Shown here: piece after piece, positions 33,501 through 45,300 of the stretch
Numbering within the stretch: position 1 is the stretch's first letter
Layout of the letters: every line of letters begins with the position of its first letter
NCBI GenBank assembly: GCA_024803745.1
Contig: JANJXV010000030.1
Span: forward strand, 2,003,001-2,067,000
Direction: 5' to 3'
DNA: 64,000 bases
Origin: Megascapheus bottae
Lineage: Eukaryota > Chordata > Mammalia > Rodentia > Geomyidae
The notes under the pieces: generated by a model
Told to the model about the DNA's origin: nothing
Seen by the model: the letters and a program-made list of their open reading frames with translations, nothing else
Databases searched by the model: none
Program-made: the position numbers and the translations under genes

Positions 33501-36500
33501 TCCGGACGACGCCAGGAACCCCAACCTGCCATGCTTTTCTCGTTGCAGGTGATTTTCAAAGCCAAGTCGAAGTATTCTCCAGAGTTACTGAAGTACCGGT
33601 GAGTGCCCGGGCCCTTGTCCCTGACAGAAGGGGACAGCGGTGTTCCCGCAGGAATCCGCCTTCTCCAGCAGGGCATGTCCCCGTCACTCCGCTGTGTGCC
33701 CCTGTGGTCCTGCGCCTTGTCCCCATTGCCTGGGAGAGTCAGCTCAGCTCATGGAAGCACACGGGAATCTGAAGGGTTCTCTTTAGAGAGCAGAGCTCCC
33801 ACGCCGCCTCAGTTGCTTTTCTTCTTCCTGTGGCCCATGTCACGGATGTGGAGCAGAAGGGTTTATTCTGGCTCGTGGTTTCAGTCCATCATGATAGACT
33901 GGAAGTGGTGAAAGGGACACAAAGGGACAGGGATAAGTTACCACCACAACAAGCAGCTGCCTGGTTCACAACCCCACCATGGGGTGAAGGCTCAGCCTCC
34001 CTAGGGAGGAAGAAGGTGGGGATAAAAGGGTGTCACCCTGTGTGCCGAGGGTCCCGGCGAAGGAAGGGGTTTGGCTGGAGCGCTGTGTACACAGGGACCC
34101 CTCTCTTGAAGCAGAGGGCTTGGTTACTGCAGACTGAATCATTTCCTTGCTGCCTGCAAGGAATGGTTCTCTTCGTCCCCCTGGTTCTCTGCGTGCCACG
34201 AGCCACGATATGTCCCCGAGGAGTCTCTGGTATGTGTAGTAGGCCGGCTTCTGGAATTCTATCGCGACTCTTGAAGTGAAACAGACGCCATTAATCTAGA
34301 ACTAGCTGGAGCTTCTCATCCTCAGGCTCCTTTAGCCACTCTGTGTTTTGCGAGATAAGTTCACGTCCATCCATCCCAAAGCACTTTTTCCTTTACTAAG
34401 TCTTCCTTTCCCTAATGCATCAGCCCGCCCTCAGCTTGGCCTGAGCCATACAGCATTGCTTCCATTTTCTTCATCTCCTGCTGGATCTTTGATTCTGTTT
34501 GGCTCAGGAGAAGGGAGGACTGAGATCCGGGGATCTTCTTTATGAAGCCAGTCTGGGCAGGAAAGTCTATAGACTCTGATTGCCAGTGAACCACCAAAAA
34601 GCTGAAGTGAAGCTGTGGTTCAAGTAGTAGAATGCTAGCCCTGAGCAGAGAAGCTGGTAAACAGCACCCAGGCCCTGAGGTCAAGCTCCAGGGCTGGCAT
34701 TAAAACAACAACAAAAAGATTCTTTTAGTCCATGGCTTCCTGCTCTCTGATTTGAGTTACAAACATAATCAAATTCAGCCACACAGGGCCAGCAGTAAGC
34801 TTAAGGGGCTCTTCCTTGCTGGCTGTGAGTGAGGTCTGTCTGGAGTTAGGTGTAACAGGAGACCTGACGAGGAGGGGTGTTCATGTTGGAAGTCTGAGGA
34901 GTCTGGCTGACAGCTCAGTCTCAGCAGTGCTGGCAGAAAACAACCATGCAGACAGGCTGCTGTGTGCACTGGTTGAAGTGGTCTCTATAGTGAACAGTCT
35001 ACACTCTTCCGTGGTGACTTTTGCTGGGGTGAAAGGCATTCTGCACACACCTGCAAGATGGGGGCAGCCGCCCTTCTGTGTCTGCAGTGGGCTAGTTCTC
35101 GGGGCCCCTAAGCTCCCCATCCACAGAGGCTCCTAGATTTGCATACGATGCCCGCATCTCCTGGATTAGTGGCAGTACCTGATACAGCGCACATGCTGTG
35201 GAAACAACTGCTACCCTGTCTGGCTTAGAAAATAATGGCAAGAAAGGAGTCTACTTGTTCAGGACAGATAAAATTAGAAATCAGTTTTGTAACCAGGCAC
35301 CAGGGGCTCACGCCTATAATCCTAGCTACTCAGGAGACTGAGATCTGAGGATCAGGGTTTGAAGCCAGCCAGGGCAGAAAAGTCTGTTTGTTTAACCACC
35401 AAAAAGCCAGAAGTGGGCCAGGCATTTTGGCTTATGCCAGTAATCCTAGCTACTCAGGAAGTTGACATCTGAGCATCGAGGTTCAAAGCCAGCCCGGGCA
35501 CTAAAGACAGAGAGACTCTTACCTTCAATTAAGCACTAGAAAACTGGAAGTGGGGCTGTGGCTCCGGAGGTAGGACAGTAGCCTTGAGCTGAAGAGCCCA
35601 GGGACAGCACCCAGGCCCAGAGTTCAAGTTCCATGACCAGAAGTAGAGATATGGCTCAAGTGGTAGAGTGACAGCTTTGCATAAAAAGACCAAGTAAGAC
35701 CTCCAGTACCAGCACCAGGGGAATAAAGTGTTCTGGTCCTTGGCTAGTTGGATATGGGGTGCAGAGCCTTATTCTGGGGGTGATATGGCAGGAAGTGGGT
35801 AGCTGCATGACCTCACTCAATCTCAGAACCTGTCAGGTAAGTCTGTCCTGAAGTCTCACTGAAAAGTGTTTTACCACTTAGCATGCACCGATTGTGATGC
35901 TGTTGTGGTCGTGGTGCACGGGGGTGAGCTGGGTGTGGGGAGAGGTGCTCAGTGTGTTTTCCTGGAGCCAGCCCTCATGGCGGGTGAACCTCACCAGAGG
36001 ACCTCCCAGGCAAGACTTGAGTCCAGGAGCTCGGATCTGTGACTGTCCACCTCTGAAGTCACAGCTTCCCTGCAGACGACATACAGGAGCGCGCGCCCTC
36101 CCCTTTTCCCCCGTGCCAGGCTGCCCCTCTACCTGGCCTCGCTCCTCACCAGCCTCATTTTCCTGCTGGTGAACCTGGCCTGTGCGTGGCTGGTGAGGAC
36201 GGGACACTGGGAGAGCAAGGCCATCGTCTCGGTGCGCGTGGCTATCAACGACTCGCTCTTCGTGCTGTGTGCTGTCTCGCTCTCCGTCTGCCTCTACAAG
36301 ATCTCCAAGATGTCCTTGGCCAACATCTACTTGGAGTCCAAGGTGGGTGGGCTCGAGGCGAGGTCCCCGCCCCCTGAGCTTCATGGGACGGCTCAGTGTT
36401 GTGTGCAAGCCCTGGCGGGGCTCTGTCTTGGTTAGGCGCTGGTCTCTGGGGTTGTAGTGGCTGTCACTCAGTGCATCAAGTACAGGCTCTGGCCCCGCCC

Positions 36501-38323
36501 CTTGATAAACCCAGGTAGTCCTCACAGCCCCAGGGGGGCAGGTGGGGAAACTGAGGCACGGAGCGGTCACACTGTCATTTAAATCAGTGTCTGTGGTCAT
36601 CGATATGTAGGTTCAAGCTCATGGCCAATGGCTTGCCCCTCGGCAGTCTCCCCTGAGCCGGGGGCCATCCCTCCCTCTCGTTGAGCCAGGCCACAGCCTG
36701 CCCAGCTTGGCCAGTCCCTGCTGTCCCTCATCCATAGGCACTGTGTGGCTGGGTGGTCACCCCTCTTGCCCCTGCTGGTCCAGCCTCACATGCAAGGAGG
36801 TTGGTGACCTCAGTTTGGCTTGGGTGGGTCTGCTGTCACCTTCTCTCCTTATCCATCGGGCCACTGTGGCTTTGGTGAGATTTCAGGGAGCTCTGCTCAG
36901 TATTTGTCCACAAGAAAAAAAATCTGCAGGAACTTTGGAATCCAGGGCCCGTAGGGGACCTTGTGAGCAGGAGGGCTAAGTCCTCAACAGTCAGATGCCC
37001 GTGGCAGCAGGAACGGGGCAGAGAAGGTCCTTGGACTTGGCAAAACTCCAAAGTCCTCTGGTCAGTGTAACTATCCATTTCTAGCCCATGGGGCTTTTAG
37101 CTGAATTGTTTGCTTCCTGGGGGACATGAGTCACTGATTTCCAAGGACTCAGATCCCAAGACACAGCTCTGGGCTATGAGACAGGCCCATGCCCAGGGGC
37201 GTCCTGCCCACAGTTCTGCGAATGTGCGCAGAGCCACAGGTCAGAACACAGACACCAGAGGGCAGCAGAGCTCACTAGAACAAGTCCTTTCACCTCCTGG
37301 ATGAAAATCGCAGTTTTAGGCAAAGGGCCCATCTTTACCTGTCGTAAAGGGTCTTCTGTAGCGCAGTGCCAGTATGAAAACAGCTGACCCCTGAGAAAGG
37401 ACAGGCATGCGGAGACCCTCACTGGACAGCCTGAGGGCAGGGACAGGAAGGGGACGGGTGACCTGGCCTGGCCCACCGCTGCCGCATCTCTTCCAGGGCT
37501 CCTCCGTGTGTCAGGTGACGGCCATCGGGGTCACTGTCATCCTGCTGTACACCTCTAGAGCCTGCTACAACCTGGTCATCTTGTCATTCTCTCAGATCAA
37601 GAATGCCCACTCCTTCGATTACGACTGGTACAATGTATCGGACCAGGTGAGTGGGGCGTGGGGGTCTGGAGAGGCCGTTTGCGCTGAGCACTGTCCGTGG
37701 CAGAGGTGAAAGCTCCTTACTTCTCTACTGAGGAGCGCGGCAACTCAAGAAGCACTTCCCCTGTGCTAGCTCCTTCTTCGCCAGGCAGCTGGGGCCATGG
37801 CAGCTCGTGGTGCGTGTGTGTATACGCGCTGTGTATGTGCAAATCCGTCACTTTCCCATCCCCTCGGGGAAGGTCTTGTTGCGAAGTCCTTACGTCACTT
37901 GGTCCAGTGCAGCGGCTCATGTCTGTTATCCCAGCCGCTAGAAGGCTGAGATTGGAGGAAGACATGTTCATCTCTAATGGGTGAAGATCAGATCACCTTA
38001 ATTTGGAAACAAGGGAAAAAGTCAGAGGTGGGGCAAAGTAACAGAAGATCAGAGATGAGAATCTCTGTCTTTAGATGTTTTTTGTTTTTTGGGTTTTTTT
38101 TGGTCAGTTGGTAGACTTGAACTCTGGGTCTGGGCACTGTCCCTGAGCTCTTCAGCTCCAGGCCGCCACCACCTTGAGCCACAGCACCACTTCTAGTTTT
38201 CTGGTGGTTAATTGGTGATAACAGTCTCACGGATTTTAGTGCCCTGACCTGGATTTGAACCACAATCTTCAAATCTCAGCCTTCCAGTACCTAGGATTAC
38301 GGGTGTGAGCCACCATGCCCGGC

Positions 38324-38365
<42 letters not shown>

Positions 38366-40483
38366 TTTGGTTGGACATAGGACTTGAACTCAAGGCCTAG
38401 GTGTTGTTCCTGCACTTTTGTGCTCAAGGCTATCATTCTAGCTCCACTTCTGGCTTTTTTTTTTTTTTTTGTGTGGTTAGAGAGGAGTCTCGTGGACTTT
38501 CCTGTTTGAGCTGGCTTTGAACCTTGGTCTTCAGATCTCACCCACCTGAGTAGCTGGGATTACAGGTGTGAGCAGTTGTGCCCGGCTCCTGCATGGTTTT
38601 AACCCACCAAAGCCTGAAAAGCTTGTTAGATTTCAGCATGTGTGTTGAGGGAAAGGAGCTATGCCAGGTTAGGTTAGAACTGTCTGTCTGGGTTACTCAA
38701 GCACACTTCCTCTGTCTCCCTCTGGCCAACAGGCGGACCTGAAGAATCAGCTGGGTGACGCTGGCTACGTGGTGTTTGGAGTGGTGCTGTTTGTGTGGGA
38801 ACTCTTACCCACCACCTTGGTAGTTTACTTCTTCCGAGTTAGAAACCCTGCAAAGGATCTTGTAAGTACCCATCTCCCAGAGCAGACACTAGCTCCTGGT
38901 TGTGCGTACTGCGCGGTGTAGGCGACATCTCAGTCAGGGCTGACACGTTCTGTCCCCTCGTCTCCGTGTTTGTAAGGGACGGGCGGGAGGAGGTCCTTTA
39001 CAGGGCCATCGCCCGTAGTGCTTGGGTGTGACTAAAGCAGGGACCTGAGAGGCACCGCCCCATCGCGTGATATTTTTGCTCACCTGGCTTTGCCTGCGTA
39101 TTTTGCAGCGGGGTAGGGAGAGGGTAGAGAATGCAGACTCCCGGCAGAGTGAGCAGGCCTCTATGGACACAACTCCACAGATGAGCCTCCCACAGGAGCC
39201 CGTGGGGCCGTGACAGTGATCTTGAAAGGCAGGAAGGCTGGTGGAGCTGGGCGGGGTGCGAAGCATACCGTCCTTGCCCTTGCTCTGGACCCAGATAGAA
39301 ACCTCCGAATGGTCACTTGGGAGCCGGGAATAGCAGGCAGGTGGCTGGGGAGGGTGGTGGGGCCTGGCTGGCCTCTGGCCTGGCTGGCCTCTGGCCTGGC
39401 TGGCTGGGGTTAGGCCCTGGGGAGGAACCAGAGGTGTGCGCTTGAACATTCTGAGGTGAGCTCAAACTGGGGTCAGAAGCAGGAGGGAGGGTTCACAGAG
39501 GGGCGAGGGTGGGAAGGGAGTAGAAACTCCCCCAACCAAGCCACCCTGTCGTTGTTTTCTTTCCTTATGAATGCCCACTCTTGTACATACACCCAATAGA
39601 ACCTCTCTCTCGTTTGGCAAATTGAGCATTCTCAGGGATTAAAAGAAGCTTGAGTCGTGTGTGGTGGCTCCCGCCTGTAATCCTAGCTACTCAGGAGGCT
39701 GAGATCTGAGGATCAAGGTTCAATGCCAGCCCAGGCACAAAAGTGCCTGAGACTCTTATCTCCAATTAACCTCTAGAAAACAAAAAGTGACACTTAGTTC
39801 CAGGGGTAGGGCAGTACCCTTGAGCTGAAGAGCTCAGGGACATCGCCCAGTCCAAGTCCTATGACCCACACACATAAAAAAAGAAGCCTGACAGATGGAG
39901 TCCATGGAGATGAAAGGAAATCTAGCCCCTCTCCAACACAAAGGTGACCAGAGGGGGCCAACAGCTGTCTCCTGGGGGGGGGGGGTGACTGCTCTCTGTG
40001 GAGGCCACCCCACAGCCCTGCCGAACACTCACCCACCACCTGTCTTTGTAGAACAGCCCAGGGATGGTCCCCAGCCACGGATTCAGCCCCAGGTCTTATT
40101 TCTTTGACAACCCCCGAAGATACGACAGTGATGACGACCTTGCCTGGAACATCGCACCTCAGGGACTTCAGGGAAGGTAGGCGGGGCCCCGCTGTGGCGC
40201 TGGGAAGCGTGCCATGCCCAGTGAACCACTCAGAACGAGAGGCAGAGCAGTACCCAGGGCACCTCCCGAAGCTGGGCCAGGCAAATGATGGTTTAACCCG
40301 GAGGCCCGCCTGTGGTTCACGATCTGCCCCTGTCCTAGGGGACTGCTCCACGTACTGAACTTTTTTCTCTTTCCAAGTTTTGCTCCAGACTACTACGATT
40401 GGGGACAGCAAGCCCACAGCTTCCTGGCACCAACAGGGGCTCTGCAGCCTGGTGCAGATCCTGACAAAGATGGCCTCGGGTAG
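27226..40483 (+). CDS. GPR137B: GPR137B, integral lysosomal membrane protein, seven coding exons
   Basis: Seven-helix protein of the GPR137 family, found in lysosomal membranes and linked to Rag GTPase/mTORC1 signalling and osteoclast biology. Coding segments: 27226-27594, 33549-33598, 36120-36342, 37497-37646, 38733-38861, 40052-40176 and 40378-40483. All junctions are GT-AG, the phases agree, and the product is 383 residues. Membrane helices fall at about 29-52, 62-83, 94-120, 141-165, 178-201, 221-244 and 275-298. N-glycosylation sequons are at 11-13 (NGS) and 260-262 (NVS). The C-tail carries the family block [16 protein letters not shown] and ends DKDGLG. The human protein, as recalled, starts 15 residues earlier at an in-frame ATG; here the corresponding ATG (27201) is out of frame, so 27226, which begins [11 protein letters not shown], is chosen. 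Identification is secure; the start is less so. Confidence 0.97.
27600..28060 (+). repeat. About 38-bp G-rich minisatellite at the 5' edge of GPR137B intron 1
   Basis: Eleven full copies and one partial copy of a 37-39 bp unit whose core reads gtcctcacggggcggggg then accccacgggggccggggc. Core starts: 27633, 27669, 27708, 27747, 27784, 27822, 27861, 27898, 27936, 27973, 28012, with a partial at 28051. It begins with a run of about 12 G directly after the splice donor. Confidence 0.93.
28621..28790 (-). repeat. GC-rich SINE remnant inside the CpG island
   Basis: The plus strand still shows the complement of a B1/Geo SINE ('gggactcgaactcagggcct' and later 'gtgagccacccgggcctggc'), but many positions are G or C where other copies have A or T. 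Confidence 0.6.
33394..33425. repeat. (CA)n microsatellite
   Basis: Pure CA run of about 16 units, 123 bp before exon 2 of GPR137B. Confidence 0.95.
33549..33598 (+). CDS. GPR137B: GPR137B coding exon 2
   Basis: 50-nt exon encoding [16 protein letters not shown] and the first two bases of an Arg codon, the cytosolic loop between helices 3 and 4. Acceptor GCAG, donor CG|GTGAGT. Confidence 0.95.
33599..36119 (+). other. GPR137B: GPR137B intron 2
   Basis: Non-coding. SINEs near 34515-34720 and a cluster of two or three plus-strand B1/Geo copies at 35285-35730. The stretch 33840-34000 ('gggtttattctggctcgtgg') has the feel of an old interspersed repeat, but I cannot name it. The acceptor before exon 3 has a pyrimidine tract ending GCCAG. 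Confidence 0.7.
36120..36342 (+). CDS. GPR137B: GPR137B coding exon 3
   Basis: Completes the split Arg codon and encodes 74 residues with helices 4 and 5 ([18 protein letters not shown] and [18 protein letters not shown]), ending LANIYLESK before the donor AAG|GTGGGT. Confidence 0.96.
36343..37496 (+). other. GPR137B: GPR137B intron 3 with a CTCF-like motif
   Basis: Mostly unique sequence and nearly free of SINEs. At 37252-37265, ACACCAGAGGGCAG fits the CTCF core at all but its first base, in the same orientation as the intergenic motif at 14392. Confidence 0.55.
37497..37646 (+). CDS. GPR137B: GPR137B coding exon 4
   Basis: 50 codons with helix 6 ([20 protein letters not shown]) and the loop [12 protein letters not shown] containing an NVS sequon. 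Acceptor TTCCAG, donor CAG|GTGAGT. Confidence 0.96.
37647..38732 (+). other. GPR137B: GPR137B intron 4
   Basis: Dominated by repeats: a short plus B1 fragment (about 37905-37965), antisense B1/Geo SINEs at 38085-38325 and 38365-38588, and an ATT trinucleotide microsatellite (38321-38363) between them. Confidence 0.8.
38321..38363. repeat. (TTA)n microsatellite
   Basis: About 14 perfect TTA units lying between two antisense SINEs, probably grown from the A-rich tail of the downstream copy. Confidence 0.95.
38733..38861 (+). CDS. GPR137B: GPR137B coding exon 5
   Basis: 43 codons with helix 7 ([20 protein letters not shown]), ending RVRNPAKDL. Acceptor AACAG, donor CTT|GTAAGT. Confidence 0.96.
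38862..40051 (+). other. GPR137B: GPR137B intron 5
   Basis: Unique sequence with a small tandem 'ctggcctctggcctggctgg' repeat near 39365-39405 and a plus B1/Geo SINE at 39650-39878. No other exon seen. Confidence 0.7.
40052..40176 (+). CDS. GPR137B: GPR137B coding exon 6
   Basis: 41 codons of the cytosolic tail with [20 protein letters not shown], an acidic block diagnostic of GPR137B. Acceptor TTTGTAG, donor AG|GTAGGC. The G at the fourth intron base makes the donor weaker than its neighbours. Confidence 0.95.
40378..40483 (+). CDS. GPR137B: GPR137B coding exon 7 and stop
   Basis: Completes a split Ser codon and encodes [18 protein letters not shown] and the C-terminal tail ending DKDGLG, with TAG at 40481-40483. 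The acceptor is CCAAG, preceded by a strong pyrimidine tract. Intron 6 (40177-40377) is only 201 bp. Confidence 0.95.
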
Positions 40484-42340
40484 CGGCAGCTGATGGTGGC
40501 TCAGGACATTCCTGGGAAGAAGCACAGAAAGTTGGAGGGACAGCTGCGTCTCTAGGGCACTCCTTTTGAGAAATAGGACTTGGTTTTTACTTGTTACAGA
40601 TTTCTAATGGCTTTATAGGACTAAGCAGTACTTTAAATCAAAAAGCCTTTATTTTAGTACTAATAAGCATATTTCTATGGGTATAATTTAAACTTTTAAA
40701 ACAGAATCTGTACTTTTATAAAGATGTATTTTATATAACTTAAGTAATAATGCTGAAGTATAATAGGGATTTTTTTTTCTTCAGAATATTATGTAAGGTA
40801 GTTTGCACAGACTTATGCATAGTTCACTTTAAAAGTATAGAATATACGGTCTAATAGATTTTTACGGCTTTTGGACACGTGTTCCTCAAATTTTTACCTC
40901 TGGAGGTTACTGAAGGTCAGACCCCGAGTTTCACTTTGGTGGACATCTAGAAGGCTGGATGAGCTCCACTGTTGAACGTTAACTTGAAACAGTCCCTACG
41001 GCGGCTAGCTTTTTCGAGTTTTCTGTGTGAGGAGTAACGTCTGCACCGCAGTGATAACCAGCGGTCCTCTTAAAAGCATAGCTGACTCACACTACTAAAC
41101 CTCCTGTACTGTTACAGCAGTCTGGGGAGCACCCCGCCGGCCCCACTCAGCCACCTGTCCCCAAGTGCTCAAGACACTGAGAGGCTCCGAGAGGCTTCAG
41201 TAGCCCTGGGATCCTTTTTTTCTGCAGGCGTACTCTAAAATGGCTCTGCACAGCACTGGTCTCCAGGCAGGGGCATGCTCCACACGGCCGCCCACCCCAT
41301 CTCCGTGAGCCACGCCTCTGACCGCAGCACCATTCTGAACCCTCCCCTGGGCATTCGCCTGCCAGGAGGCAGAAAGCCCTGGTTTTCACAGAGCAGATCT
41401 GCCAGGCCTGGAGAAGGTGGTTAGCTGTGAGGAGGCAGAGGGCGATTCCAGCTGCTGGGGAGCACCGCCACGCTGCAGCCCTCGTTTCACTGCCCACTCC
41501 TCACTATAGACTTCGAGGCACTGGCTTCCGCTCTGAGACAAAAAGCGCAGTGAACTCAGGGTCTGGGTGTTCTCTCTCAAGGTTTTTGCTCAAAGCTAGT
41601 GCTCTACCACTTGAGCCCCAGTCCCAGCTTTTCGGTGGTTAATTTCTTGCCTGGGCTGGCTTTGAACCTTGGTCCTTAGACGTCAGCCTCTTCAGTAGAT
41701 AGGGTTGCAGTGGTGCCTGGCTGAATCACTTTTCAAATGAGTCACCTATGTAGAAACCTCGACCCTGCACGATCCCTTGCCATGCCTTGCTTTCAGAATG
41801 TACAAGTGTCTGGATTGCCCTGCCATTTGAAGCAGTTGCCTTTCAAGGATAATTCTACATTGGTTATTCAGGTGGCCCAAGTCAAGTACGACAACCTGTT
41901 ACTCTAAACTACGAAGGAAGCCTACTGAGATCACACCATCGCTTGTTCTAAGGACTTCAGCCCCTGTAACCTGTGCCAGCATCCTGCAGCAGCTGAGAGC
42001 AATGTCACTTAAGTCACACCAATTACTGTACTCATCGTGTAGTACCTAAGTTTCTAATTCTGTTGTTCCTAGCAGGAAAACAAATGGCCAGCATTAAATA
42101 TTGAAATTGCCAGCCAGTACTTGTCAGCTCTCATTTTTTTGCCAGAAAGGATAAACTGTTCCAAGTGCTTCTCTGCCCTCCTTTATAAAAAGTTGTCCAT
42201 GCACTCCAGAGGCCAGGGACCAGTGTCACACGCCAAGTGCTGCAGGACGTGCTGCCTCCCACACCTGCTTTGGCAGGCAAACAAAACTGCTGCAGGAACC
42301 CAATGGTCCTTGAATTAAAGCATCATGGAATTCCCACTCG
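40484..42340 (+). other. GPR137B: GPR137B 3'UTR (extent uncertain)
   Basis: AT-rich sequence typical of a 3'UTR follows the stop, with an antisense Geo SINE fragment at about 41540-41725. No AATAAA was seen close to the stop. Candidate ATTAAA signals lie at 42093-42098 and 42314-42319. The true end needs RNA data. Confidence 0.5.
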
Positions 42341-45300
42341 CATAACCTGAACTTTGCAGTGCATGGGAAGCACAGTGTCTCTCTTGGTATGGAGTTTCTC
42401 TAACTACCAGAAGAGACATTTGTCCACGCAGTTAAGCATTCCAACGACCTGTGCAGACCACCCACTGCACTTCAAAAGTGTTACACAGGAGCTGTGAGCT
42501 GTCAGAAGTTCTAGGACAGTATTCACTGCAATCCCACGTGCCAACTCTTCTTTCTCATGCTGTGGATGGCACCAGGGCTGTATGCGTACTAGGCAAGTGT
42601 TCTACATGGAGTTACATCCATAAACCCTTGCCATGCTAGAATGTACAGTGCTCCTTGAAGGTTTTCATGAAGTATAAACAGCTGGGCGTGGTGGCTCATG
42701 CCTGTAATACCAGCTGCTTTCGGAGGATAGAGATCATAAGGACTGTTAGTTTGCGGCTAGTCAGAGCAAAGAGTGAGGAGGGTCCCATGTTAACCTAAAG
42801 CTGGACTTAGTGGCTGTCACCCGAGGTGTGTGGGAAGTAGAAGTGTGAGACCTTATTCAAAAACCAGAAGCAAGCAGGTCTTTGGGTCTGCAAGTGTGGC
42901 TCTGCAGTGTGGTGCCAGCCTGGCAAGCACAGGGCCCTGAGTGTCTGGCTAGGCAACACCAGGAAAAGCTGCATGGTGGCAGGTAACTGACTCACTGCTG
43001 TATTTCTGATGCCTTCGTGTAGTGTCAGAAGATGCAGAGGCTCTTTGGAGGGCGTCCTTTCCCCGCACTTGCTCTCTGCCTATGGCTTTACAAGTTCTGT
43101 GCTCACGGAAGGGCTCCTCACCTCATCAGTCTTTGGCAGACATGCCACTTTGGGCAAACAAGTCACAATGGAAGGGAAGGGTTTTACATGAAGTTAAGCC
43201 TCCACTGAGTCAGAACACAAGCACTGTGATGAAATTTTGACCACACGGGCAGGGTCAGGCATACGTTTGCATCTGCTTGACCAAAAAACATACTGGCTTT
43301 GCCAGACAGTCAGCTGGAATAACGGCATACATATTTCGGCTTGAGTGCCGTCCTCAAGAGCACACTGGAACAAGCCAGTTTCAGCACACTGCATTCCTCT
43401 ATACAGAGACAAATGTGAACAGCTAAGAAAGCTGCACAGGGCCCATATGTTACCAGATACAGCCTGTATAATCAAAGCCGGAGTACCATGTGTGTGAAAG
43501 TCAACCAGAGAAATAGAAAAATATGTAGGAGATTAAAAAAATGATAAATGTACTCTTGGATAATGAGGAAAAGATGAACTGTTCAGGTAATGGCACTGGA
43601 ACAACTGGGAAGTCATCTGAGAAAAGTGTTAAAACTATGAGTTACATTTTTTACAAAATCTACCTGTAAAAAAAAGTAGTCTTCGGGATTGAGGAAGCCA
43701 TTCTAAGACTTGAAATTTAGGGGAAAAAAAACTAAAAATAGAAAATGAAAATTGCATAGTAATACCATCATAAGCAAGACCCAATGACAACAAATTGGTA
43801 AAAGTTTTCAGCTCATTACAATTGAAGTATTAGCATCTAATAAATTACACCTAGAAATCAGTTTTTAAAGTAGAAAAATGGGCAGATATGAACAAAAGCA
43901 AATACAAATGGCTCTTAAACATTAAAAGTTGACCAACCTTACTTATGTAATAATCATGTAAACTAAAAGCATGTTGACAATTTTTCATTTATCAGAATGG
44001 CCCAAATCCAACATTTTCTAATGTCAGTTATGGCGATACTGTCACAAATTTCAGATGGCTTATGAATTGGTCCCTGTGCAAGAGACCAGTCAGTGCCTTT
44101 TAATATTACAAATGTACATGGCTTTTGACCCCCAAATTCTGGGTGTGATGGTATATAATCTATAGGTACATATACACAAAAGTGCAACCTGGAAACAACC
44201 CAGATGTTAAGTGATGGCTTTTCAACAGGAAGGAACATCAAGAAGCCACGAAAGAAGGGATAAGGCTATCTGGTGACATGTGAAGGCCACCAAGAATAAG
44301 ATGTCAAAAAGCATCTGGTGGGGCTGGGAGTTTGGCCTAGTGGTAGAGTGCTTGCCTAGCATGCACAAAGACCCGGGTTCGATTCCTCGGTACCACATAT
44401 ATAGAAAAAAGCCAGAAGTGGTGCTGAGGCTCAAGTGGTAGAGCTTTAACCTTGAGAAAGTCCAAGGACAGTGCTCAGGCCCTGAGCTAAAGCCCAGGAT
44501 TGGCCAAAAAAAAAAAAAAAAAGCAGCATCTGGTGAATATAATGTAACCCTCCTGTTAATAACAATAAAAATATATGGAAAAAAAGATGTCAAAAAGCAA
44601 ACATTGGTATATGATGTCATTTTTAGTTAAAATGAGAGAAAAAGGCTTTGCAATTTGAACACCATTTTCTATGCTAAAAGTATGGACAGAAACAAACTGA
44701 GCAATTATATGTAGAGTGTGTGTGTGTGTGTGTGCAGGGTGGGAAAAAACATACAAAAGAGACTGTAGAAATTTTCATTTCTTTCATCTTTTTATCCATG
44801 TGGAATGTATTATCTGCTCAAAAATAAAAACAAACACATTTAAAAGGCTCATGTCTTGATTCAAATAAAAAACATACCAGAACTAGGAGATGCCACAGAC
44901 AGCATTAGGTGAAGTGGCTCTTAAGTCTACTTTTCCCACCTCAGATTGGGGCCCCAGCCCCTACCCACTGGTGCTCGTGAGCAGGGAAGTGAGGCATGTA
45001 CAGTCCTCCTGGGGGGTCTACCTGCCCCTGGGCAGAGAAGGAACAACCACAGAACTGCACGACAATCCTCATCTCAACCCAACACCAGAAACAGGAAAAC
45101 ACGCCGGGAAAGACGGTACAAACATGTATTTTCATTCATAATCTCTAGAATCTGGTGGGTACAATGGTAAATGATTCGGAATTCTGTTCAGAATCAAAGC
45201 TGCACCTGTAGGTGTCACTTAGAATAGATGGCATGTGTTTTCATGTGGCATTTTATACAAGGAATTCCCACAATCTCATGCACTAATGTGCATCTCTGGA

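Larger units (their letters stand above)
28061..33548 (+). other. GPR137B: GPR137B intron 1, remainder
   Basis: Non-coding. Contents: CpG-island tail to about 28600, a GC-rich SINE remnant, SINEs near 29358-29615 (plus), 30540-30790 (plus, two fragments), 31303-31480 (minus, with a 19-T run), 32335-32500 (minus) and 32955-33175 (minus), and a CA microsatellite (33394-33425). The remaining blocks (28870-29340, 29700-30500, 31500-32330, 32600-32950) look unique, with no recognisable exon. The acceptor for exon 2 is GCAG at 33545-33548. Confidence 0.75.

Noticed and set aside
35878..36600. 240-codon minus frame over GPR137B exon 3
   Set aside because: Antisense shadow of a real, phase-consistent GPR137B exon.
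44222..44620. 132-codon minus frame and similar '[22 protein letters not shown]' readings elsewhere
   Set aside because: This phrase recurs wherever an IDL-Geo SINE is read in antisense. It is repeat-derived, not a gene family.
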